Assembly (NCBI RefSeq): GCF_030286555.1
Contig: NZ_JASVWF010000007.1
Span: 288,700 to 352,699, forward strand
Direction of reading: 5' to 3'
DNA length: 64,000 bases
Source of the DNA: Actinomycetospora termitidis
Lineage (GTDB): Bacteria; Actinomycetota; Actinomycetes; Mycobacteriales; Pseudonocardiaceae
The notes under the pieces were generated by a model. That model made no database searches, had not been told where the DNA came from, and worked only from the letters and a program-made list of their open reading frames with translations. The translations under genes and the position numbers were made by a program. This document shows positions 24,473 through 32,671 of the stretch, piece by piece. Every line of letters starts with the position of its first letter. Position 1 is the first letter of the stretch.

Positions 24473-27400
24473 TTGTCGGTGCGCCGATCGTGGCAACGAC
24501 AGCGGAGCGTGACCGGGGAGGCGGGCTTGGCGGGGACGCGGGTGGTCGAACCGGAGCACCGCACGATCCGGCCGGTCCCGGTCGGTCACGGCGACGAGAT
24601 CGCCCGTCTGCACGACGAGGTGGACCGGGTCCGTCGGGGTCGGTCCGCCCGGGTGCTGCTGACCGGTGAGTCCGGGATCGGCACCACCACCCTGGCGGAC
24701 GTCTTCTGCGCCCAGCTCGCCGGGACGGGCGACGACGCGGTGGTGGTGGAGATGGTGGCCGCCGAGCCGGTCCCCGCCCGGTCGGCCACCCCGGTCGCCT
24801 TCTCCGCGGTGGACCAGCTCGCCCGGGCCCTGGACGCGCACAGCGCCGGCCCCCGCACGACGGCGAGCCGCTCCGCGATGGCCCTGCACGACGCCGTCGT
24901 GGCGATGCGCCGCCCACTCGCGGGGGACCGGCCCCGCCCGGTCGTGCTCGCCCTGCACGACCTCCAGCACGTCGACCCCGCCTCGGCGGAGGTGCTCACC
25001 GACCTCCTGCGTCGGCTGCACTCCGGCGGCATCCTGGTGCTCGCGACCGCGACGGATCCCGCGCACCTCCCTGCGGGCACCCGCGCCTGGTGGCCGCGGC
25101 TGTTCTCCCCGGACGCGGTCAGCGGGGAGATCCCCGGTCGCCGCCCGACCGAGGTCCGCACGGTCACGATCGGCGGCCTGGACCCGCGGGCGATCGGAGC
25201 GCTCGTGGCCACGCGCCGGCCCGCCGCGCCGGTCCCGGGGCCGGACGTCGCGGAGCACCTGGCGGCCGCGACCGGCGGCCATCCCGTGCACCTCGAACTC
25301 CTCCTGCGCACCGTGCCGGACGAGGTCCTGGCGGGCACGGTGTCCCCGCCGCCGCGGCGCAGCCTCGCCGCCGAGGTGGCCACGGCGCTGGAGGCGTTGC
25401 CGTCGGCGTCCCGACGCCTGCTCGGCGCGCTCGCGGTGCTGGGGACCCCGGCGTCGGTCGCACTGCTCGAGCAGGTGGCCGGCACCGCGCCCGGCTCGAC
25501 CCCGACTGACGCCGTGGACGCCGCCGTCGCGTCGGGTCTCGTCGTCGGCGCCACGGACGGCCCCGCCGTGGTCCTGCGGTTCGTGCACGGTCTCGTCCGC
25601 GACGCGGTGTACCACCGCCTGCCGCCGGGTCGGGTCGCGGAGCTGCACTGCACCGCCGGGCTCGTGGTCGGTGGTCGGACGGCGCTCGCGCACGCCGTGG
25701 CCGGGGCGGCCGGCCATCCCTATCCCGCGATGGCCGACGCGCTCGAGGAGTCGGCCCGGGCCGAGGTCGCCGACCACGACGAGGCCGCGACGCGTCTGCT
25801 CTGGGCGGCGGAGCTCTCGGCCGTGGGAGCCGACCGGCAGGGCCGCCTGCTGGACGCCGCGGTCCGGCTCGTCCGGTCCGGGGCGGTCGCCCGGCTGCGC
25901 GAGCTGGAACCGGAGCTGCGACAGGCGCCGGCGGGTGCGGCTCGCGACCTCGTCCTGGGTGTCCTCGCCTCCGAGGCGTGCGACCCCGACGCCCACGTGC
26001 TGTTGCAGGCGGCATCGGACGGCGAGGGTGCGGACGAGGTCCTGGCGCTCGCCGCGGTCCGCCTCGGGCACGACCACGTCCAGCACGGACGCGGAGCGCG
26101 GGCGGTCGACGCGATCGCCCGGGTCCCGGCGTTGTCCGACGACCCGCGACTCCTGGAGCAGGCCGCCGTCGTCGAGGCGAGCGGCCGCGGCCAGCAGTGG
26201 GGTCCGGCCGCCGGGCTCGACGTGCTCCTCGACCGGCTCCCGGGGGCCTACGGACCCGATCCCGCGATCGTGGCCGGCCGGCTCTTCCTGGCCGACGGCC
26301 GGATCGTCGAGGCCTACGCCCGCCTGCACGACGGCCTCGACCGGATCCGGGGCGGGACGGCCACCACGATGGGTCGGCTGGTCCATCTCTACCTGGCCGA
26401 GGCCGCGTTCCGGCTCGGGCGGTGGGACGAGGCGGAGGCCGAGGCACGGGTCGGCGCGACGACGGAGGCCGAGCCCGGCGCCGCGTGGATCGGTCCGTCC
26501 GCCCGCGCGACGTGGGCCGTGATCGCGGCGGTGCGCGGCGCCGGGGCGGAGGCGAGGGCCCACCTCGAGCGGGCGCGGGCCGACCTCGGACGGTCCCCGC
26601 ACGCGTTGGGGCTGTTCTCCGTGAGCGTCGGCGACGCGCTGGTCGCGCACGCCTCCGGGGACGTGGAGCGCGCCCACCGGCTGCTCAGCGGGCTGGCCGA
26701 CGAGCCGATCCCGGCCCTGCTCGCCAGCCCCACCGCGCCGTGGCGGGCGCTGCAGGCGGAGGCCGCGCTCGACGTCGGGTGGGTCAGCATCGCCGACCCG
26801 ATCGTGCACGGCTGGCCGGTCGCCGGGACGCCGCTGTGGTTCGTGCTGACCCGGCACCGGCTGCTCGGCCGGATGGCCGAGGCCCGCGGGGACGTCGAGG
26901 GCGCCCGCACCACCTACCGGGGCGCTCTCGACCTGGTCGCCGCGGACCCGGAGGGCGCCTCCACGTGCCCGCTGGAGGTGGGGTCCCTGCACGCGTCCGC
27001 CGGGTCGCTCGCCCGCCGGCAGGGGTGGGCCTCCGCGGCCGAGGACCTGACCGCGGCCCGACGGCTGTTCGCCGCGCTCGGGGCGCAGCGCTGGGTCGCG
27101 CAGGTGGACGCCGAGATCGACGCCGGCGTCCCCGGGATGTACGGGGTCGTGCCGGACGGAGCGGGGGCGCCTCCCGCCAGGACGCCCGGCGACGACCTGG
27201 CCGGCGCATTCCTCGCCGAGGGGGAGGACCCGGAGGAGGGCCGCGCAGCGGAGCTGGCGCACGGCGAACCGGCCACGACCGGTCCGATGCGCCCGCAGAA
27301 CACCCCGGTCCCGATGCGCCGGAGCCCGGACACCCTCCCGGCCGCGTCGATGGAGGCGGCATCGTCCTCGTCGGCCGACCTGCAGGCGCTGACCCCCCGG

Positions 27401-27562
27401 GAACGCGAGGTGGTCAAGCTCGTCGCGCAGGGCCTCACCAGTCGTGAGGTGGCGGCCGCCCTCTACGTCACGCCGAAGGCGATCAGCTATCACCTCGGCA
27501 ACGTCTTCGCCAAGCTCGGCGTGACCTCGCGACGGCAGTTGTGGGGTCGGACGTTCGACTGA
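24473..27562 (+). CDS. LuxR/LAL-family ATPase-type transcription regulator
   Basis: 1029 residues from a TTG at 24473 (AGGG six bases upstream; a GTG at 24509 is an alternative). It has an N-terminal ATPase domain, a long helical TPR-like middle and a C-terminal LuxR DNA-binding domain (about 970-1025): LTPREREVVKLVAQGLTSRE and then AISYHLGNVFAKLGVTSRRQL. The Walker A is GESGIGTTTLA, with Thr71 where lysine belongs; Walker B is PVVLALHDLQHVDP. It therefore may bind ATP weakly or not at all. Located between the priming transferase and the sortase, it probably regulates the locus and could bind the palindromic motif upstream, but this is inference. Confidence 0.85.
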   Translation: MSVRRSWQRQRSVTGEAGLAGTRVVEPEHRTIRPVPVGHGDEIARLHDEVDRVRRGRSARVLLTGESGIGTTTLADVFCAQLAGTGDDAVVVEMVAAEPVPARSATPVAFSAVDQLARALDAHSAGPRTTASRSAMALHDAVVAMRRPLAGDRPRPVVLALHDLQHVDPASAEVLTDLLRRLHSGGILVLATATDPAHLPAGTRAWWPRLFSPDAVSGEIPGRRPTEVRTVTIGGLDPRAIGALVATRRPAAPVPGPDVAEHLAAATGGHPVHLELLLRTVPDEVLAGTVSPPPRRSLAAEVATALEALPSASRRLLGALAVLGTPASVALLEQVAGTAPGSTPTDAVDAAVASGLVVGATDGPAVVLRFVHGLVRDAVYHRLPPGRVAELHCTAGLVVGGRTALAHAVAGAAGHPYPAMADALEESARAEVADHDEAATRLLWAAELSAVGADRQGRLLDAAVRLVRSGAVARLRELEPELRQAPAGAARDLVLGVLASEACDPDAHVLLQAASDGEGADEVLALAAVRLGHDHVQHGRGARAVDAIARVPALSDDPRLLEQAAVVEASGRGQQWGPAAGLDVLLDRLPGAYGPDPAIVAGRLFLADGRIVEAYARLHDGLDRIRGGTATTMGRLVHLYLAEAAFRLGRWDEAEAEARVGATTEAEPGAAWIGPSARATWAVIAAVRGAGAEARAHLERARADLGRSPHALGLFSVSVGDALVAHASGDVERAHRLLSGLADEPIPALLASPTAPWRALQAEAALDVGWVSIADPIVHGWPVAGTPLWFVLTRHRLLGRMAEARGDVEGARTTYRGALDLVAADPEGASTCPLEVGSLHASAGSLARRQGWASAAEDLTAARRLFAALGAQRWVAQVDAEIDAGVPGMYGVVPDGAGAPPARTPGDDLAGAFLAEGEDPEEGRAAELAHGEPATTGPMRPQNTPVPMRRSPDTLPAASMEAASSSSADLQALTPREREVVKLVAQGLTSREVAAALYVTPKAISYHLGNVFAKLGVTSRRQLWGRTFD

Positions 27563-27606
27563 CGCACCCCCACATAGGTGTAGCCCGGACGGGGTAGAGG
27601 AGCGAC

Positions 27607-29133
27607 ATGGCCGGATCTTCCCGACGACGGGTGTGGTGGGTGCTGGGTGCCGCGGCGGCCGCCGTGGTGGTCGCGGTGGGTGCGGTGACCGTGATCGGGG
27701 TCCGTGAGGCCACGGCCGACCCGGGCACCGGGATGCTGCGGCTGGCGCACCTCTCGCCGAACACCCCGGCGGTCGACATGTACGCGCAGGGCGCGAACCT
27801 GCCGCTGACCAAGGTGGCCGGTGACGTCGCCTACCGGGCCGTCAGCCCGTACCTGACCGAGCCCGCCGGGACCTACCGCATCCAGGGCCGCCCGGCAGGC
27901 GCGCCCGCGACCGACCCGCCGCTGTTCGACGTCGGGGTCGACGTCCCGGCCGGGTCCGCGCAGACCGCGACCTTCGTCGACATCGGCCCGAACGGCGCCA
28001 CCCAGGCCCAGGTGCTCGACGACGAGACCGCCCCGGCCCCGAACGGCTCCGGCGGCCTGCGGATCGTCCAGGCGGCGGCCGAGGTGGGCCCGGTCGACGT
28101 CCTCGCGGCCGACCCGAGCGGCGACTCGCCCGAGATCCCGCTCGCCCGCACCCTCTTCTACGGCTCGGCGACCCCCTACGCGACCGTGGCGGCGAAGCCG
28201 TGGGAGCTGCGCGTGACCAGCCGCAGCGGGAAGTCCGCCACGATCGACGTGCCGGTGACGAGCACGTCCGTCGCCACCCTGGTGGTGACCCGGGGCGCCG
28301 ACGGCGGCCTCGCCACCCAGCTGGTCGCCGATGCCGCGTCGGCCGCCGCCGCGCCCGCTCCGGCCCCGGGCGCCCCCGCGCCGACCCCGAGCGAGGCGCC
28401 GCGCACCGCGGAGTCCTCGGTGCCGCCGGTCGCGCCCGGCTCCCCGGCCCCGCCGCAGCCCTCGAGCGCCGAGACCACGTCCGCCGCGCCGCCCGCCCCC
28501 AAGGCCCCCAGCCCGCCGTCGGGCGGGATCGGCGCGGGCCTCGGCGGGCTCAGCCACACGGGGCTGGCCGCCGGCGGGATCTGGGACACCGTCTCCGGCT
28601 GGTTCGGTGGCGGGGACGACTCCGTGCTCGAGGGGGTCGCGCCGGCGGTGAAGATGCCGCTGGCGATCGCGACCGCCCCGCCGCCCGGCGGCCCGCACCC
28701 GACGTCGTTGTCCATCCCGGCGATCGACCTGGACGTCGACGACCCGGTGGACCTCCGGGTGGACTACCGCGGCGCGCTGCAGGTGCCCACGGACTTCTCG
28801 AAGGTCGGCTGGTTCAGCTCGTCCGCGGTGCCGGGCGACCCGGGCTCGTCGGTGATGGTCGGGCACATCGACACCCGTCGCGGGCCCGCGGTGTTCGGTG
28901 CCCTCGACGACCTGAAGCCGGGCGACCTCATCGAGGTCGGGCGCTCCGACGGCGGGACGGCGCGCTTCGGCGTGGACTCGGTGGAGACGTTCGCCAAGGA
29001 CGGGGTGCCCACCGAGCGGGTCTACGGGCCGACGACGACGCCGACCCTGCGGCTGATGACCTGCGGCGGCCCGTTCGACGAGGGGTCGCTGAACTACCGC
29101 GACAACGTGGTGGTGTTCGCGACGCCGCGCTGA
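27607..29133 (+). CDS. Secreted DUF4397 protein fused to a class E/F-type sortase
   Basis: 508 residues with an N-terminal basic head and membrane helix (10-31). A DUF4397 domain at about 40-240 begins LRLAHLSPNTPAVDMY. A Pro/Ala/Ser linker covers about 245-300. A sortase domain at about 365-508 has the catalytic residues His420 (VGHID), Cys486 (MTCGGP) and Arg498 (LNYRDN). Class E/F sortases of actinobacteria cleave and transpeptidise at the cell surface. The linker-borne fusion to DUF4397, a beta-rich surface domain, is notable. It follows the LuxR-type gene by 44 bases and may be co-transcribed. It ends by overlapping the opposite-strand GT2 gene by 40 bases. Its substrate may be one of the secreted proteins here. 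Confidence 0.9.
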   Translation: MAGSSRRRVWWVLGAAAAAVVVAVGAVTVIGVREATADPGTGMLRLAHLSPNTPAVDMYAQGANLPLTKVAGDVAYRAVSPYLTEPAGTYRIQGRPAGAPATDPPLFDVGVDVPAGSAQTATFVDIGPNGATQAQVLDDETAPAPNGSGGLRIVQAAAEVGPVDVLAADPSGDSPEIPLARTLFYGSATPYATVAAKPWELRVTSRSGKSATIDVPVTSTSVATLVVTRGADGGLATQLVADAASAAAAPAPAPGAPAPTPSEAPRTAESSVPPVAPGSPAPPQPSSAETTSAAPPAPKAPSPPSGGIGAGLGGLSHTGLAAGGIWDTVSGWFGGGDDSVLEGVAPAVKMPLAIATAPPPGGPHPTSLSIPAIDLDVDDPVDLRVDYRGALQVPTDFSKVGWFSSSAVPGDPGSSVMVGHIDTRRGPAVFGALDDLKPGDLIEVGRSDGGTARFGVDSVETFAKDGVPTERVYGPTTTPTLRLMTCGGPFDEGSLNYRDNVVVFATPR

Positions 29134-30041
29134 CGCCCGCCGGGCCGTCGTCCGAGGGCCGCCGTCGCGAGGCGGTGGCGCCGGGACGACGGGTCGGTGG
29201 AGGCGGCCGCGATGATCTGCGAGCGCAGCCAGGTCAGCGGCTCGCGGGCCATCCCGGCCACGATGTCGCGGCGACGCACGACGTCCGCGTGCTCGCGGCG
29301 CAGGGTGCGCAGGAAGCGGTGCTGCGTCCCCGTGTTCGCGCGGCGGTGCGCGGAGGTCATCGAACCGGACGCGAGCCGGAAGGACGCGAGGCTGGCGGGC
29401 ATCCCGTAGAAGTCGCCCTGGGTCACGAGCCGGGCGGCCAGCCCGACGTCGAGCACGTAGGTGTCGGCCGGGAACCCGCCGCACGCCTCGTAGGCCGCCC
29501 GGCGGAAGAGCATGTTGCCGGGGGCGCCGATCGGGTTGCCGCGGTGGCGCACGATGCGCCGCAGCACGGTCGCGCCGTCGCGACGACCGATGAGGTCCGC
29601 CGCCCCCAGCGCGCGGCCGGACACGATCACACGGTCGTCGTCGTCGACGAGGTCGTGGCGGCAGGACACGAGGGAGAGCGACGGGTCGGTCTCCATGAGC
29701 GCGACCTGCTCGGCCAGCAGGGTCGGCCCCACGAGGTCGTCGGCCATCAGCACCTTCACCAGGGGGGCCCGCGCCAGCCGCACCGCCCGGTCGAAGTTCT
29801 CCGGCGCCGGGATGGTGGCGTCGTTGTGCACCAGGCGCACCCGCGGGTCGTCGAAGCCGCGGACCACGTCGACCGAGGAGTCCGTGCACGCGTTGTCCAG
29901 GACGACGAGCTCGAAGTCGGTGAAGGTCTGGTCCAGGACGCTCGCGACCGTCCGGCCGATGTAGCGCTCCTTCTGGTACAGCGGCACCACGACCGAGACC
30001 CGGGGAGTCGTGGGGACACCGACCGGGTCACGCTGAGTCAT
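29094..30041 (-). CDS. GT2-type glycosyltransferase
   Basis: 315 residues from the ATG at 30041. The GT-A domain starts VSVVVPLYQKERYIGRTVASVL, with FELVVLDNACTDSS following, and the DXD-equivalent is in VLMADDLVGP. An acceptor-side CRHDLVDDDDRVI and GNPIGAPGNMLFRR lie further on. It adds a sugar to the lipid-linked acceptor in the cytoplasm. The C-terminal dozen residues (GVANTTTLSR) are read antisense to the end of the sortase gene, a 40-base tail-to-tail overlap. The 5' control region is shared divergently with the next glycosyltransferase. Confidence 0.9.
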   Translation of the reverse strand: MTQRDPVGVPTTPRVSVVVPLYQKERYIGRTVASVLDQTFTDFELVVLDNACTDSSVDVVRGFDDPRVRLVHNDATIPAPENFDRAVRLARAPLVKVLMADDLVGPTLLAEQVALMETDPSLSLVSCRHDLVDDDDRVIVSGRALGAADLIGRRDGATVLRRIVRHRGNPIGAPGNMLFRRAAYEACGGFPADTYVLDVGLAARLVTQGDFYGMPASLASFRLASGSMTSAHRRANTGTQHRFLRTLRREHADVVRRRDIVAGMAREPLTWLRSQIIAAASTDPSSRRHRLATAALGRRPGGRQRGVANTTTLSR

Positions 30042-30168
30042 CGGTGCAGCAGCGACGGAGCGTTCGGGCGACACCGGACCATCCTCCGCGTCATCCGACG
30101 TCACCGTCAACGGACCAATCGGACACATGGCGCACGTGACACCTCCCCCGTGTGGCCCACGCCTGGGA

Positions 30169-30190
30169 ACCCTGGGAACTGTGCCCAGGG
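30169..30190. promoter_or_regulatory. Palindrome-like operator candidate, divergent glycosyltransferase region
   Basis: ACCCTGGGAA-CTGTG-CCCAGGG, whose complement is CCCTGG-N6-TTCCCAGGGT, is almost the same as the site at 24336. A direct second half CCTGGGAAC (30162-30170, and again 30171-30179) abuts it. It lies between the divergent starts at 30041 and 30256. Confidence 0.45.
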
Positions 30191-30255
30191 CGCCGTACCG
30201 CTCCCGGCTCCGATCATCGAGGGCCGGACGATCGTCGGACGAGAGCGGGTGGACG

Positions 30256-31539
30256 ATGGCGCTGGCCCCGGGCCGGCCGGGCGCTCCGGAGCGCCCCCAG
30301 CGACGGCGGGCGGCGGCGACGACCGGCCTCGACGTGCTCGTGATCGGCATGCACTACGCCCCCGAGCACACCGGGAACGCGCCCTACACCACCGGGATGG
30401 TCGCGGCGCTGCACGCGGCCGGGCACCGGGTCCGCGTCGTCACGGGCTACCCGCACTACCCCGCCTGGGAGATCACCGCCGGGTACGGCGGGCTGCGTCG
30501 CCACGAGGTGCTGGACGGCGTGCCCGTGACCCGTGTGCGGCACCCGGTCCCCGCCGTGCCCGACGCGCGCCGCCGCATCGTCATGGACGCCGCCTTCACC
30601 GCGCACGCCGCCGCGATCGGCGGACCACGCCCCGACGTCGTCATCGCGGTCAGCCCCGTCCTGCTCACCGTGGCCGCCGGCCTGCGCTGGCGGCGGGAGG
30701 GCCGGACCGCGCTCGGCGTCGTCACCCAGGACCTGTACTCCCGCGCGTTGACCGAGACCGGCATGACGTCGTCGCGGGTCGCCTCGCTCGGAGCCCGGCT
30801 CGAGGGCTCGCTGCTCGCGCGGGCCGACGGCGTCGCGGTGGTGCACCCGCAGTTCTCGTCCACCCTCGAGGGACTGGGCGTGGACGCCGGGCGCATCACG
30901 ACGATCCCGAACTGGTCGCACATCGCCCCGCCCACCGGTGACCGCGCCGCCGTGCGCCGGGAGCTCGGCTGGCGCGACGACGAGGTCGTCGCGCTGCACG
31001 CGGGCAACATGGGCGTCAAGCAGGGCCTGGAGAACGTCGTCGAGGCCGCACGGCACGCCGACGCCGTCGGCTCCCCGGTGCGCTTCGTCCTGCTCGGTGA
31101 CGGCAACCAGCGGGCCCGCCTGGAAGCGCTCGGCGCCGGGATCGAGCGGCTGACCTTCGTCGACCCGCTGCCGGGCGACCGCTTCCCCGACGCCCTCGCC
31201 GCCGCCGACGTGCTCGTGGTCAACGAGGCGGAGACGGTCGCCGAGATGAGCGCCCCGTCCAAGCTGACCTCGTACTTCGCGGCGGGCCGGCCCGTGGTGG
31301 CCGCGTCCTGGGCGCGCTCGGCGGCGTCCGCGGAGCTCGCGCGGGCCGACGCGGGCGTCCGGGTGGACCCGGGGGAGCCGGAGGCCCTGCTGGCGGCGAT
31401 CCGGACGACGGCCGAGGACTCTGCGGCCGGGGAGCGTGGCCGGCGCTACGCCGAGGACGCGCTCGGCGCCGGCCGGGCGCACGCGGCCTACGTGGCGTGG
31501 GTCGAGGAGCTGGCGTCGCTACGGCGTGCAGCGCGGTAG
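30256..31539 (+). CDS. WcaI-like GT4 glycosyltransferase
   Basis: 427 residues from the ATG at 30256. After a Pro/Arg-rich head, LDVLVIGMHYAPEHTGNAPYTTGM is the WcaI-type N-terminus with the HTG-APYT acceptor loop. GYPHYPAWEITAGYGG follows. The C-terminal domain has LHAGNMGVKQGLENVVEAA, FVLLGDGNQRA and SAPSKLTSYFAAGRPV, the variant of the E-x7-E motif used by this family. WcaI proteins add fucose or related sugars in colanic acid, and a GDP-fucose pathway is present here, so fucosyl transfer is a reasonable inference. It converges with the HTH membrane protein and overlaps it by 21 bases. Confidence 0.87.
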   Translation: MALAPGRPGAPERPQRRRAAATTGLDVLVIGMHYAPEHTGNAPYTTGMVAALHAAGHRVRVVTGYPHYPAWEITAGYGGLRRHEVLDGVPVTRVRHPVPAVPDARRRIVMDAAFTAHAAAIGGPRPDVVIAVSPVLLTVAAGLRWRREGRTALGVVTQDLYSRALTETGMTSSRVASLGARLEGSLLARADGVAVVHPQFSSTLEGLGVDAGRITTIPNWSHIAPPTGDRAAVRRELGWRDDEVVALHAGNMGVKQGLENVVEAARHADAVGSPVRFVLLGDGNQRARLEALGAGIERLTFVDPLPGDRFPDALAAADVLVVNEAETVAEMSAPSKLTSYFAAGRPVVAASWARSAASAELARADAGVRVDPGEPEALLAAIRTTAEDSAAGERGRRYAEDALGAGRAHAAYVAWVEELASLRRAAR

Positions 31540-32445
31540 ACCGCGTCCGCCGCGATCGCCGCGCACCACGTAGACCTCGGAGAGGTAGCCGGTGCGCCCG
31601 TCGGGGAACGACGCGCGGTACCAGAGGTCGGACTGCACGCGGTCGGGGTTGCGGGCCTGGTCGGGGTCGGCGAGGTCGACGTTCCACATCATCTGGCCGG
31701 TCGTCCAGCAGTTCGCGACGACGGCGGCGCCCGAGACCATCTCGGTCCCCGGCACCTTGCACGAGCGGCTCGGCGAGGCGCAGTAGGACAGCGCCTCGGT
31801 CGACAGGTAGGCGGGCGTGCGGTCCTCGACGAGCCGGTCGGCGCCCAGGGCCACCTTGTTCTGCACCTCGATCGCCTCGACCGTCTGCGGCTCGACCGGG
31901 GGAGCGGGCACGGTGAGCCGGCCCAGGACGAAGCCCAGGGCGATCGCGACGACGGCGGTGGTGGCGGCGACCGCCGCCACGACGCGGCGGCGGCTCCGGG
32001 GTGCCGGTGCCGGCACTGACGCAGTGCTGCCACCTGACGTCAGGACGGCGCCACTCGCACGTGCGGCCTGGTCGTCCCCGGGTGCCGGCGATGGCACATC
32101 ACTGACGTCGGACGACGGTTCCTCGGCGGCCGGCGTCGCGCCCCCGGACCGCAGTGCATCCCACCGGGCCCGCCAGGGCGCCGGGTCGGCGTCGCACGCG
32201 CGGACGTAGTCCTCGACGGTCTCCCAGCGGGGCAGGTGCCGCCCGGCCGAGGCGTCGGCCAGCGCGGTCTTCGAGCGCCCGGTGCGCCGCGCCATCGTCG
32301 TGAACTTCGGGCTGCCGGCGGCCTCGCGCAGGGCGCGCAGGTCGCGGGCGAACTCCACGAGCGGACCACCGGCGGGGTCGAGCTCACGCTGGGGTCGCGG
32401 CACGGTCGGGCTCCGGGGGACGGGGAACGTGGTCTCTTCAACCAT
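31519..32445 (-). CDS. HTH-domain protein with one membrane helix and extracellular domain
   Basis: 308 residues from the ATG at 32445 (weak ribosome site). Residues 25-95 are a helix-turn-helix of the actinobacterial XRE type (REAAGSPKFTTMARRTGRSK, HLPRWETVEDYV, where DADPAPWRARWDALR is the usual follow-on). A Pro/Ser/Ala linker precedes a membrane helix at about 155-175 (VVAAVAATTAVVAIALGFV). The outer domain has Cys residues and beta strands (TGQMMWNVDLADPDQARN, TGYLSEVYVVRGD), an SH3-like or SH3b ending. A DNA-binding domain joined to an outside domain suggests membrane-anchored sensing, though in many such proteins the HTH is a protein interaction module. Tail overlaps the WcaI-like gene by 21 bases. 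Confidence 0.75.
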   Translation of the reverse strand: MVEETTFPVPRSPTVPRPQRELDPAGGPLVEFARDLRALREAAGSPKFTTMARRTGRSKTALADASAGRHLPRWETVEDYVRACDADPAPWRARWDALRSGGATPAAEEPSSDVSDVPSPAPGDDQAARASGAVLTSGGSTASVPAPAPRSRRRVVAAVAATTAVVAIALGFVLGRLTVPAPPVEPQTVEAIEVQNKVALGADRLVEDRTPAYLSTEALSYCASPSRSCKVPGTEMVSGAAVVANCWTTGQMMWNVDLADPDQARNPDRVQSDLWYRASFPDGRTGYLSEVYVVRGDRGGRGLPRCTP

Positions 32446-32641
32446 CGAGATCCACGGGCCTGACCGTTACCCGTCCGGGTGACCACCCCCGCCCCCGGCC
32501 ACGTGCTCCGGGATGCCCCTCGAGACCCCGGAACCCGGGCCCCGACACGGGCGCGGGGATGGTCACGGAGAAGAGGGATACGGGGCGGATGATCTCGGGG
32601 GAAGAGAACCGGACAACCGCCCGTTCCGCCGTCCTATCCGG

Positions 32642-32656
32642 GTCCGGCCGCCGGAC
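32642..32656 (-). terminator. Hairpin after the secreted glycosidase gene
   Basis: GTCCGGC-C-GCCGGAC is a perfect short hairpin that ends 16 bases beyond the leftward stop at 32672. Confidence 0.5.
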
Positions 32657-32671
32657 AACTCCGCGTATCCC

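Noticed and set aside
22769..27493. A 1574-codon leftward frame spanning the priming transferase and beyond
   Set aside because: Only the part below 24256 is the transferase; the rest is antisense to the LuxR-type gene and lacks motifs.
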